A stretch of DNA of 7,080 nt, from assembly GCA_031261365.1 (NCBI GenBank), contig JAISJY010000069.1:1-7080 (forward strand), in the 5' to 3' direction. Source of the DNA: Caryophanales bacterium (GTDB lineage: Bacteria > Bacillota_I > Bacilli_A > RFN20 > JAISJY01). Each line of letters opens with the position of its first letter. Within the stretch, counting starts at the first letter, position 1. A program made the position numbers and the translations under genes. Shown here in pieces: positions 1 through 6,656 of the stretch. The notes under the pieces were generated by a model. The model ran no database searches. It was not told the origin of the DNA and was given only the letters and a program-made list of their open reading frames with translations.

Positions 1-1
1 A

Positions 2-727
2 ATTGTTGACAAAAGTGAATTTGGCTTTAAGTGTTTACTAGTTGCTATGGAAAAAGCAGAAGATTATGTTGATTCTCAAAATCTTAATAAATCTATAATG
101 ACTGAAAAAGGTGCAAGAATAGATAAAAAGTTATTCGATAAAGAAAGTTTTAAACAAGCATGGTACAACGCTTGTTTACATAATTTGTGGATTGAAGGTG
201 TTCCTCCCGCTGTTTATATTTTCTCTGATCGAATTCAAGTTCTATCTAATGGTGGTTTGCCTGCAAACTTGATGTTTGATGATTTTTATAAAGGAACAAG
301 CAGACCAGTGAATGAAGAACTTGCAAGAATATTTTTATCATTAGAATTAATGGAACAAACTGGATATGGGATTCCAATTATAGTTAAGAAGTATAGTAAA
401 AAAGCTTTTGACTTTTCTCCAAATACAATTAGAGTGGATTTGATGTTTAATGAAGAAGTTTTGGAAGCAGAAAGAGCATGGAAAGAAAAAATATTAAGTA
501 GCCATGACACAAAGAATGACACAAAGAATGACACAAAGCATAACACAAACACATTAGAAAAAGAACTAATTAATTTAATACAACATAACCAAAATATTAC
601 TCAAGCACAAATAATAGAAAATCTAAAAATATCGAGATCAACTCTAGTTAGATACTTGCGTTTAAGCAAAAAAATTAAAAGAGTTGGTTCAAAAACTAAT
701 GGACACTGGGAAATAATTAATAACTAA
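2..727 (+). CDS. AlbA_2/Schlafen-type ATP-binding transcriptional regulator (COG2865-like), 5'-truncated by the window edge
   Basis: The reading frame is open from base 2, so the first ATG (47) is internal and the N-terminal AlbA_2 DNA-binding domain lies outside. Numbering from the Met at 47, residues 35-135 resemble the GHKL-like (HATPase_c_4) domain of this family: QAWYNACLHN (37-46), PPAVYIFSDRI (53-63), a GGLP turn (69-72), SRPVNEELARIF (85-96) and EQTGYGIP (103-110). Residues 153-168 are a repetitive hydrophilic linker, and 171-226 form a winged-helix-like DNA-binding end (ITQAQIIENLKISRSTLVRYL). From family knowledge such proteins are probably ligand- or ATP-responsive DNA-binding regulators; the targets are unknown. 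Homologues as I recall them have EAW..NA where this one has QAW..NA (Gln37), which may affect nucleotide hydrolysis. It ends 42 bases before the convergent HAD-NUDIX gene. Family call is confident; the specific role is not. Confidence 0.82.
   Translation: MVDKSEFGFKCLLVAMEKAEDYVDSQNLNKSIMTEKGARIDKKLFDKESFKQAWYNACLHNLWIEGVPPAVYIFSDRIQVLSNGGLPANLMFDDFYKGTSRPVNEELARIFLSLELMEQTGYGIPIIVKKYSKKAFDFSPNTIRVDLMFNEEVLEAERAWKEKILSSHDTKNDTKNDTKHNTNTLEKELINLIQHNQNITQAQIIENLKISRSTLVRYLRLSKKIKRVGSKTNGHWEIINN
503..550 (+). repeat. 12-bp in-frame tandem repeat, four copies
   Basis: Four consecutive 12-base units starting at 503, 515, 527 and 539. Units 2 and 3 are identical, unit 1 differs in its first bases, and unit 4 (CATAACACAAAC) is more diverged. 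They encode HDTK-NDTK-NDTK-HNTN, a hydrophilic linker between the ATP-binding domain and the winged helix. Because the unit is a multiple of three, copy-number change would alter linker length without a frameshift. Confidence 0.9.
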
Positions 728-769
728 CTTAATTTTATTATTTAATCAATCAAAACACTAATTTTCTTA

Positions 770-1795
770 CTATTTTAATTTCTCTAATATTATCTTATCT
801 GCTTCAGGATATTCAATTTTAAATAACTCTTCTTTTGTAAACCATCTGCCTTCTAAATGTTCACTAATCAAAGGAACAGTATTATTTACTAAAGTCAAAT
901 AATAAACAGACAAAACCAAAATAAACTTATTATATTCGTGTCTAGTTGTAATAATATGCTCCTCAACTCTCACTTCACAAGAAAGTTCTTCTTTTATTTC
1001 TCTTCTTAAAGCTTCTTCCTCTGTTTCATTTATTTCAACTTTACCACCAGGAAACTCCCACTTCAAAGCAGTCTCCCCATAAGGTCCTCTTCTAGCAGCA
1101 TAATATTTATTGTTGTCTTTTATAACACCTGCCACTACTAATAATTCTTTCTTCTCTTCTTTTAAAATAGCATAGAACTCTTCCATATTATCTATTAAAT
1201 AATCTGCTTTTAATTTAAGTAAAAACTCTTTCTTTCTAAAGCCCCAAGAAACAATTACCGTCTTAATACCTGCCTTTACACCTGAATCATAATCTACCTC
1301 AGAATCACCAACATATAAGGCTTCTTCCTTCAAAACACCCAGATTTTGTAAAATTAAGTTCGTTCTAGTTGGGTCTGGCTTAGTCGGATTAATAAAATCA
1401 TCCCCTGAAATATAATCAATATAATTATTAAAATATAAGTTGCATAAATCTACTACTCTATCATGAGGTTTATTAGAATTAATCGCGATAAGATAACCGT
1501 GTTTTTTTAAATAAGAAAAGAAGTTTAAAACATTATCATAAGGCTTTGTTTCATCATTTTGATGTATTTCATAATAGTTAGTAAATAATTCTCTAGCAAC
1601 ATCATAATCACCTTTATAATTACCTAAAACCCCTTTAATTAACACATCAACACCCCAACCTAATAGAGAAGCACAAAACTCTTCACTCTTTTTTGGTAAC
1701 CCTAAAGAAGAAAGCATAAAATTAGTGGAATTAGTTAAATCCCTTAAAGTATTTAAAGTTATCCCATCTAAATCAAATATTATTAATTTTATCAC
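770..1795 (-). CDS. fused HAD-family phosphatase (phosphoglycolate phosphatase-like) and NUDIX hydrolase (MutT-like)
   Basis: Two enzymes in one 341-residue chain. Residues 1-210 are a HAD phosphatase: motif I FDLDG (nucleophile Asp8, acid/base Asp10), motif II NSNK (Ser108), motif III Lys139 in TKPDP, and motif IV GDSEVD (Asp164, Asp168). The Thr usual after DLDG is Ile12 and the usual second Asp is Asn15, so the motif is slightly off consensus. Residues 216-341 are a NUDIX domain whose box runs from Gly251 to Cys273 (GKVEINE, then REIKEEL at 265-271). All box acidic residues are present; the usual Gly after EEx is Ser272. Family knowledge suggests removal of small phosphoesters such as phosphoglycolate, and of oxidised or non-standard nucleoside triphosphates. 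The substrate is not readable from sequence. The start is GTG at 1795, overlapping the upstream stop in GTGA with no good ribosome binding site, so translation is probably coupled to the zinc-ribbon gene. Confidence 0.9.
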   Translation of the reverse strand: MIKLIIFDLDGITLNTLRDLTNSTNFMLSSLGLPKKSEEFCASLLGWGVDVLIKGVLGNYKGDYDVARELFTNYYEIHQNDETKPYDNVLNFFSYLKKHGYLIAINSNKPHDRVVDLCNLYFNNYIDYISGDDFINPTKPDPTRTNLILQNLGVLKEEALYVGDSEVDYDSGVKAGIKTVIVSWGFRKKEFLLKLKADYLIDNMEEFYAILKEEKKELLVVAGVIKDNNKYYAARRGPYGETALKWEFPGGKVEINETEEEALRREIKEELSCEVRVEEHIITTRHEYNKFILVLSVYYLTLVNNTVPLISEHLEGRWFTKEELFKIEYPEADKIILEKLK

Positions 1796-2028
1796 AAGTT
1801 ATTTTTTATTTTACTAGCCCCACAACTAGAACATTTATTTTCATTTAAAGGTATTTCAGCTCCACAATACCGACAATAAGAAGGCTTACTTTCCTCTTTT
1901 ATAATAGTTCTTTCTTCTTTTATTATCTTACTAGTTCTATTGAAATTCTTAAAGATTCTAATTAAAGTAAAAATAAAAACAAAAACAAAAGGAATAATCA
2001 TCAGCATACTAATTGTATAAAACTCCAT
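1792..2028 (-). CDS. small membrane-anchored zinc-ribbon protein
   Basis: This 78-residue protein has one hydrophobic segment at about residues 7-24 (MLMIIPFVFVFIFTLI), then a basic/acidic linker (25-49). It ends in a zinc ribbon with two CxxC pairs: Cys52/Cys55 (YCRYCG) and Cys66/Cys69 (KCSSCG). The layout predicts a single membrane-spanning anchor with the positively charged stretch and the zinc ribbon in the cytoplasm. Such proteins are common but mostly uncharacterised, and no specific function can be assigned. It is the first gene of a two-gene minus-strand operon and overlaps the HAD-NUDIX start by four bases. The start is fixed by a strong ribosome binding site five bases upstream. Confidence 0.8.
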   Translation of the reverse strand: MEFYTISMLMIIPFVFVFIFTLIRIFKNFNRTSKIIKEERTIIKEESKPSYCRYCGAEIPLNENKCSSCGASKIKNNL

Positions 2029-2033
2029 AAATT

Positions 2034-2041
2034 CCTCCTCT
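2034..2041 (-). promoter_or_regulatory. ribosome binding site for the zinc-ribbon gene
   Basis: On the minus strand AGAGGAGG precedes the ATG at 2028 with a 5-base spacer. It is close to the full anti-Shine-Dalgarno complement and supports the chosen start. Confidence 0.8.
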
Positions 2042-2178
2042 AGTAAAAACTTACCATATTATTTTAACAAAATAAAGATAAAAATATAGTATTAATCAAA
2101 AGAATAAGTAAAAAGTTTATTTATCAAGGGAATAAAAATAAATAATCGCTAATCTTTTCTAAATAAATGCTCGGTTCA
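2042..2178. other. AT-rich spacer between divergent genes
   Basis: This stretch must hold the promoter of the minus-strand zinc-ribbon/HAD-NUDIX operon. Several TA-rich candidates for a -10 exist on the minus strand (for example TAAAAT around 2065), but none has a convincing -35 partner at normal spacing. I see no RNA gene, clear hairpin or coding frame here. Confidence 0.4.
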
Positions 2179-2207
2179 TTTAACATTAATTTTTTTTATG
2201 CTAAAAT
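2179..2207 (+). promoter_or_regulatory. promoter of the aldo/keto reductase gene, predicted leaderless
   Basis: An extended -10 (TG at 2199-2200, one base, then TAAAAT at 2202-2207) lies 17 bases after a weak -35 (TTTAAC, 2179-2184). Counting the usual seven bases from the end of the -10 puts the transcript start at 2214, the A of the ATG. No Shine-Dalgarno sequence lies before this ATG, which fits a leaderless mRNA. The transcription start is inferred from geometry only. Confidence 0.55.
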
Positions 2208-2213
2208 ATATAT

Positions 2214-3128
2214 ATGAAATATATAGAATTAACAGACAACCTAAAAGTAAGTAAAATTGCTCTTGGTTGTATGAGAACTAATGTTTTAAATGTTGATCAA
2301 TTAGAAGAACTCATTTTAACTGCTTTGGAATTAGGTATTAATTTCTTTGACCATGCTGACATTTATGGAGATGGTCAATGTGAAACTCTTTTTGGTGAAG
2401 TTCTAAAAAGAAATCCCTCTTTAAGAAGTAAAATATATCTGCAAAGTAAGGTTGGAATTATTAAAGGACATAGATATGATTTTAGCAAAGAACATATTTT
2501 AAAGACTGTCAATGCTCAATTAAAAAGATTAAATACTAATTATTTAGATTTCTTATTATTACATAGACCTGATGTCTTAGTAGATTATCAAGAAGTAAAT
2601 GAAGCTTTTGATGAACTATATTCTCAAGGCAAAGTTAAATATTTTGGAGTTAGTAACTTTAATGCTTTTCAAATGGAATTATATCAAAGCAAAGTCAAAT
2701 ATCCTTTAATATTTAATCAAGTCCAATTATCAATTACAGAGTCTCGTTTAGTGGACGAGGGTATATATGTTAATCAAAAAAACGACCTCTCTCTTTCACG
2801 GTCCAATGGTATTTTAGAATATACTCAAATGAAAAATATCATCCTTCAACCTTGGTCTGTCATTATGGCAGGGGCTGGAGAAGGAACCTTTATTGATAAT
2901 CCTAAATATCTTGAATTAAATAAAAGATTAGAAGTTTTAGCTAATAAATATCAAGTAGAAAAAAATGCTATTGCCATTGCTTGGCTTTTAAGGTTTCCTC
3001 AACCAATTCAACCTATTGTTGGCACAACTAGTATTAAACATTTAAAAGAAATGAGCAAAGCAGTAGATATTAAATTAGATAGAGAAGAGTGGTATTCTTT
3101 ATATCTAGCAAATAAGTTAATACCATAA
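2214..3128 (+). CDS. aldo/keto reductase (YdhF-like)
   Basis: This 304-residue protein is a full-length cytoplasmic TIM-barrel oxidoreductase of the aldo/keto reductase superfamily, normally NAD(P)H-dependent and reducing carbonyl compounds. The catalytic tetrad is complete: Asp46 and Tyr51 in FDHADIYGDG, Lys79 in QSKVG, and His117 in LLLHRPD. Other family landmarks are the start KVSKIALGCMR (11-21), GKVKYFGVSNF (139-149), QPWSVIMAG (212-220) and the cofactor-binding IVGTTSIKHL (268-277). The overall pattern resembles E. coli YdhF, whose physiological substrate is also unclear. The N-terminus matches the family, so the ATG at 2214 is right even though it lacks a ribosome binding site. The downstream signalling gene starts 11 bases after its stop with no terminator between, so the two are probably co-transcribed. 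No functional link between them is obvious. Confidence 0.92.
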   Translation: MKYIELTDNLKVSKIALGCMRTNVLNVDQLEELILTALELGINFFDHADIYGDGQCETLFGEVLKRNPSLRSKIYLQSKVGIIKGHRYDFSKEHILKTVNAQLKRLNTNYLDFLLLHRPDVLVDYQEVNEAFDELYSQGKVKYFGVSNFNAFQMELYQSKVKYPLIFNQVQLSITESRLVDEGIYVNQKNDLSLSRSNGILEYTQMKNIILQPWSVIMAGAGEGTFIDNPKYLELNKRLEVLANKYQVEKNAIAIAWLLRFPQPIQPIVGTTSIKHLKEMSKAVDIKLDREEWYSLYLANKLIP

Positions 3129-3133
3129 AGGAG
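3128..3133 (+). promoter_or_regulatory. ribosome binding site of the REC/HD-GYP/GGDEF gene
   Basis: AAGGAG overlaps the last base of the aldo/keto reductase stop codon and sits six bases before the ATG at 3140. This supports the start and tight operon coupling. Confidence 0.75.
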
Positions 3134-3139
3134 AGAACT

Positions 3140-5167
3140 ATGCCAGATAACAAACCAACAATTTTAATTGTAGATGACGAACTAATTAACCGAGTTATTT
3201 TACACGAGTTATTTAAAACAAACTATAATGTTTTAGAAGCAGAAAATGGAGCTGAAGGTTTAGAAATAATTAGAAATAAAGATAATCATATTTCTTTAGT
3301 TCTCTTAGATATTGTAATGCCAATTCTAGATGGTTTTGGTGTTTTAAAAGTAATGTCTGAAGAAAACTTAATTGGTCATATTCCGGTTATTATGATTACC
3401 GCTGAAAAAGGAGATGAAACAGCTGTTAGAGGTTATGAATATGGAGTTTCAGATTTCATTAATAAACCTTTCAATGCTGACATCGTTCAACACCGTTCTA
3501 AAATAATTATTGAATTAAATGAACATAGAAATCATTTAGAAGAACTCTTAGCCAAAGAAATGGCAATTGTAGAAAATCAAAAAGTAATCATTGAAAAAAA
3601 TAATGATTTCTTAGTTGATGCTCTAGCAAATGTTGTTGAGTTTAGACATTCTGAAAGTGGTTCACATGTCAAAAGAGTTAGAGGTTTAACCAAAGTAATA
3701 CTTCAAGAAGTTGCTAAAAGAAATAAAAAATACAATTTAACTGCTGATAAAATTGAATTAATTACTAAAGCAAGTGCCATGCATGATTTAGGCAAAGTTG
3801 CTATACCAGATGCTGTCTTAGAGAAACCTGGTCGTTTAACTAATGAAGAATTTGAACTAATGAAAAAGCATACAACTTTCGGTAGTGAAATATTAGATTC
3901 TTTAGATTATGATAAAAATGATGAGTTCTTTGCCATGTGCTACGATATAGTCAGACACCATCATGAAAGATATGATGGACGAGGCTACCCAGACCATTTA
4001 TACGGAGATGATATAAGTATTGGTGCTCAAGCAGTAGCTTTAGCAGATGTCTATGATGCTTTAACTAATAATAGAGTTTATAAACCTGCTTTCTCACACG
4101 AAGAATCAGTAGCAATGATAGCAAGAGGTGAATGTGGAACTTTTAATCCTTTAATAATTGAATGTTTATTAGCTATTGCTGATAATTTACATGATTTAGT
4201 TGAAAAGTCTTTAGCTACTCATGTTGTTGAAAAACAAACCAAAGAGGAAGAAAAAAATGAAGAAGTCTTATCAGAAAGAGCCATTAAAACCTTTGAGAAA
4301 GAAAGATTTAAACAACAAATTATTTCTAATCTATCAGGTGAAATAATATTTGATTATAACTATGCTTCTGATACTTTAACAATTTCCGAAAGAGCCATTA
4401 AGATATTTAATATACCTTCCTCACTTAGTAACTTTAAAGAATATTTTTTAACTAATGAAATATTTGAAAAACATGATATTGAAAAACTATTATCAATCTT
4501 AAAAACTTTAACTCAACAAACTCCAGAAGGTCATATTGAAGCTTTATTAAATACTTGTGAAGGTCATCTTTGGTATGATATTAAGTTTTGTATGATAGCT
4601 AATTCTACCGGCTCATCTGATATAGTTGGTAGATTATTAGACATCACTAAACAAAAACAACAATATGAAAATTTAAGAGAACTAGCAAGTAGTGATGAAT
4701 TAACTTCTCTTCTAAATAAAAGAGTTTTTATTGACCAATTAAACAATAGATATTTAAAAGAAGAAAACAATGGTTATTTATTACTATTAGACCTTGATAA
4801 TTTTAAAATAATAAATGATACCTATGGACATGTTGTTGGTGATAATGTTTTACAACAAGTAAGTCAAGATATTAAAAAGAAACTAAGAGGAAACGATACT
4901 ATTGCTCGTTTAGGTGGTGATGAATTCACAGTATTTATTTCTAATATTCAAAGAGAAAACTTAGAAAAGATATTAAAAAGATTATGTTTTACGAGCATTC
5001 AAATTCAAGGAAAAAATGTTGTTGTTACTAATTCCATTGGCATTAGTGAGTTCCCTAAAGAAGGCACTCAATATATTGATTTATATAATAAAGCTGATAT
5101 CGCGATGTACCATGCTAAAAATAGATCAAAGTCTAATTATGTATTCTCTCAAGATGTAGAAAACTAA
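3140..5167 (+). CDS. response regulator with HD-GYP phosphodiesterase, PAS-like and GGDEF diguanylate cyclase domains
   Basis: This 675-residue protein should control the second messenger cyclic di-GMP. Residues 6-125 are a REC receiver with acidic pocket Asp12/Asp13, phospho-acceptor Asp57, Thr87 and Lys109. A helical, probably coiled-coil linker (125-160) follows. Residues 160-355 are an HD-GYP phosphodiesterase with candidate metal ligands Glu172, His176, His215-Asp216 (HDLGK), His244, His274-His275 and Asp303, plus the GYP loop (282-284). Residues 385-505 look PAS-like, ending in IVGRLLDITKQK. Residues 512-672 are a GGDEF cyclase with an intact GGDEF (592-596), DLDNFKIINDTYGH (551-564) and an RxxD inhibitory site (Arg583-Asp586) five residues upstream. 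Both enzymatic sites look competent, so phosphorylation and the PAS-like ligand could switch net synthesis or degradation. No transmembrane segment is present, so it is cytoplasmic. No partner kinase is in the window. Its stop overlaps that of the convergent ATPase gene by three bases within CTAA. Confidence 0.95.
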   Translation: MPDNKPTILIVDDELINRVILHELFKTNYNVLEAENGAEGLEIIRNKDNHISLVLLDIVMPILDGFGVLKVMSEENLIGHIPVIMITAEKGDETAVRGYEYGVSDFINKPFNADIVQHRSKIIIELNEHRNHLEELLAKEMAIVENQKVIIEKNNDFLVDALANVVEFRHSESGSHVKRVRGLTKVILQEVAKRNKKYNLTADKIELITKASAMHDLGKVAIPDAVLEKPGRLTNEEFELMKKHTTFGSEILDSLDYDKNDEFFAMCYDIVRHHHERYDGRGYPDHLYGDDISIGAQAVALADVYDALTNNRVYKPAFSHEESVAMIARGECGTFNPLIIECLLAIADNLHDLVEKSLATHVVEKQTKEEEKNEEVLSERAIKTFEKERFKQQIISNLSGEIIFDYNYASDTLTISERAIKIFNIPSSLSNFKEYFLTNEIFEKHDIEKLLSILKTLTQQTPEGHIEALLNTCEGHLWYDIKFCMIANSTGSSDIVGRLLDITKQKQQYENLRELASSDELTSLLNKRVFIDQLNNRYLKEENNGYLLLLDLDNFKIINDTYGHVVGDNVLQQVSQDIKKKLRGNDTIARLGGDEFTVFISNIQRENLEKILKRLCFTSIQIQGKNVVVTNSIGISEFPKEGTQYIDLYNKADIAMYHAKNRSKSNYVFSQDVEN

Positions 5168-6552
5168 TAAACAAACAAATCTTCAAGAGTTATAACAAAA
5201 TCTATAACATTATAAAATCTATTAACTAATACACCTAAAGGAGTTATTAAAACCTTATGAACTGTCTTATTTATTTTAGTTACTTCTCTAAAACTATTCT
5301 TTTTATTATGTAATTTATCAAAATCATTTCTATCTATTTCATATACTTGGTTACAATATTTAATCTCTATTAAATCAATTATTTTATCAGCACGACTAAT
5401 TAATAAATCTATTTGAGCCTCTTTACTCCTCCAATTAGCAAACATATTAGAAACACCAGATATACCCAATTTAGTTCGTATTTGTTCAAAATGATTATAA
5501 CAAACTCGTTCAAAAGCATATCCTCTCCAAGCATTATATTGTCCTTTTTCACTTTGATTTGCCCAATAATGCGAATCATTTATGTTTTTATCTTTAATAT
5601 TTTTGATATAAAAATAACAAAAATTATCTGTCAATTGATAAACAGATTTTTTCTTATAGTTAGGAAAACAAGAATATTTTTGAATGAAACCACATGAAAT
5701 TAAGTTTTTTAAATATTTAGTTATTTTTCCTGTTTCGTATGTTTTTAATTTTTCAACTATTTCTTCTCGAGAATAACCCATATCTTTATTACCTAATAAT
5801 TCAATTATATTTTTATATAGTTCACTATTTTTAAATAAAGAAGTAAAAATTGTATCATACTCATCTTTAAGAGCTCCACTAAATGAAAAAAATAACATAT
5901 CAACATTTTGAACTACCGAATAACCTTTTTTAAAGAAACTATAATAATATGGAATACCACCAAATATCATATAACTATCTAAAACTTCCATTTGTGATAA
6001 TTCTAAACCTTTTGATTTTAATAAATCATCACACTCTCTTAATGAAAAAGGTCTTAAATATATTATTCCTGTTTTTCTATTATATAATCCACCTGTTGAA
6101 TTAAGTATTTCATCATTCATAAAATTACCAGCTGAACCAGAAACAATAAATAAAACATCTTCTCTAAAAGCAGCAAAAGTATTCCAAAAATTATCTAAAA
6201 ACGACATAAAAAGTTTACTTTTTTTAGAAAACCAAGGTATTTCATCTATAAATATCACTTTTTTCTTAGTTAAATCAGTTTCTTTAATTATTTTTTCTAA
6301 AATACTAAAACCTTCAACCCAACTAGAAATAACGGTATCTATTCCTAATGATTTAGAAAACTTTATATATTGAGTTTGTAAATTATCTTTTTCAGTTGTA
6401 CTACAAAAGAAAAACAATTCATCTTTAAAATACTCCCTAATTAAAAAAGTCTTTCCTACTCTTCTTCTGCCAAATACAACAATAAACTCTGCTTTATTTG
6501 ACTCATAATAATTTTTTAAATCCCTTATTTCTTCTTTTCTACCAATTATCAT
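5164..6552 (-). CDS. archaeal-type P-loop ATPase with C-terminal DUF234/PD-(D/E)XK nuclease-like domain
   Basis: From the ATG at 6552 the protein has 462 residues. It begins MIIGRKEEIRDL, typical of this ATPase family (COG1672/ATPase_2 type). Walker A is GRRRVGKT (28-35), Walker B is IFIDEIPWF (101-109, Asp103-Glu104), and IVSGS (136-140) is a sensor-like strand. Residues about 255-310 are winged-helix-like (YSREEIVEKL...YLKNLISCGFI). Residues 340-462 match the DUF234 region, with a PD-(D/E)XK pattern Glu348, Asp382 and Glu396-x-Lys398 (IEIKY), all present. This ATPase family is greatly expanded in archaea such as Methanocaldococcus and scattered in bacteria; its function is largely unknown. 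DNA binding, cleavage or a defence/mobility role is inference. A GTG at 6645 would add 31 residues read through a hairpin repeat. I reject it because the strong ribosome binding site and the -10 box lie downstream of it. The convergent GGDEF gene shares its stop region. Confidence 0.88.
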   Translation of the reverse strand: MIIGRKEEIRDLKNYYESNKAEFIVVFGRRRVGKTFLIREYFKDELFFFCSTTEKDNLQTQYIKFSKSLGIDTVISSWVEGFSILEKIIKETDLTKKKVIFIDEIPWFSKKSKLFMSFLDNFWNTFAAFREDVLFIVSGSAGNFMNDEILNSTGGLYNRKTGIIYLRPFSLRECDDLLKSKGLELSQMEVLDSYMIFGGIPYYYSFFKKGYSVVQNVDMLFFSFSGALKDEYDTIFTSLFKNSELYKNIIELLGNKDMGYSREEIVEKLKTYETGKITKYLKNLISCGFIQKYSCFPNYKKKSVYQLTDNFCYFYIKNIKDKNINDSHYWANQSEKGQYNAWRGYAFERVCYNHFEQIRTKLGISGVSNMFANWRSKEAQIDLLISRADKIIDLIEIKYCNQVYEIDRNDFDKLHNKKNSFREVTKINKTVHKVLITPLGVLVNRFYNVIDFVITLEDLFVY

Positions 6553-6563
6553 TTTATTTTCTT

Positions 6564-6570
6564 CCTCCTT
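6564..6570 (-). promoter_or_regulatory. ribosome binding site deciding the ATPase start
   Basis: AAGGAGG on the minus strand lies 11 bases before the ATG at 6552. The spacing is slightly long, but no other start nearby has such a site. It argues against the upstream GTG at 6645. Confidence 0.75.
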
Positions 6571-6579
6571 TTCTCTAAT

Positions 6580-6585
6580 ATTATA
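6580..6585 (-). promoter_or_regulatory. -10 box (TATAAT) of the ATPase gene
   Basis: A perfect TATAAT on the minus strand predicts a transcript start near 6573, just upstream of the ribosome binding site. The -35 position (about 6603-6608) has no TTGACA-like sequence. It coincides with the edge of the first inverted-repeat unit, so the repeat may replace or control the -35 contact. Leader length would be only about 20 bases. Confidence 0.55.
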
Positions 6586-6603
6586 CAAGAAAAAAATATA
6601 TAA

Positions 6604-6643
6604 GGTGCGGAAACTTGACTTTTTTATGTGTTTTCGCACCTTC
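6604..6643. repeat. inverted-repeat unit, copy 1 (ATPase-proximal)
   Basis: A 40-base unit identical to the one at 6657-6696. Its ends, GGTGCGGAAAC (6604-6614) and GTTTTCGCACC (6630-6640), pair as an 11-bp stem with one G-U in RNA or one mismatch in DNA, around a 15-base AT-rich loop. On the minus strand the stem is followed by a T-rich run (6603 down to 6590), so it could also act as an intrinsic terminator in that direction. On the plus strand no T-run follows. Its left edge falls where the -35 of the ATPase promoter would be. Confidence 0.9.
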
Positions 6644-6656
6644 ACAAAATTATAAG

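Noticed and set aside
286..552. Minus-strand open frame opposite the AlbA_2-type regulator
   Set aside because: It is a shadow of the real gene; its Val/Ser/Phe-rich stretch is the reverse reading of the 12-bp repeat.
728..769. Bidirectional terminator between the convergent regulator and HAD-NUDIX genes
   Set aside because: The spacer is AT-rich, but I find no stable stem with a T-run in either direction.
4564..4770. Minus-strand open frame opposite the PAS-like/GGDEF region
   Set aside because: It lies wholly inside a confident gene, has no ribosome binding site and no recognisable domain.
5413..5697. Plus-strand open frame opposite the ATPase gene
   Set aside because: It lies inside a confident gene on the other strand, with low-complexity Ile/Phe/Ser content typical of an antisense reading.
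6553..6645. N-terminal extension of the ATPase from the GTG at 6645
   Set aside because: It is read through the inverted repeat and the TATAAT box, has no ribosome binding site, and adds residues unlike the family; the ATG at 6552 has a strong site.
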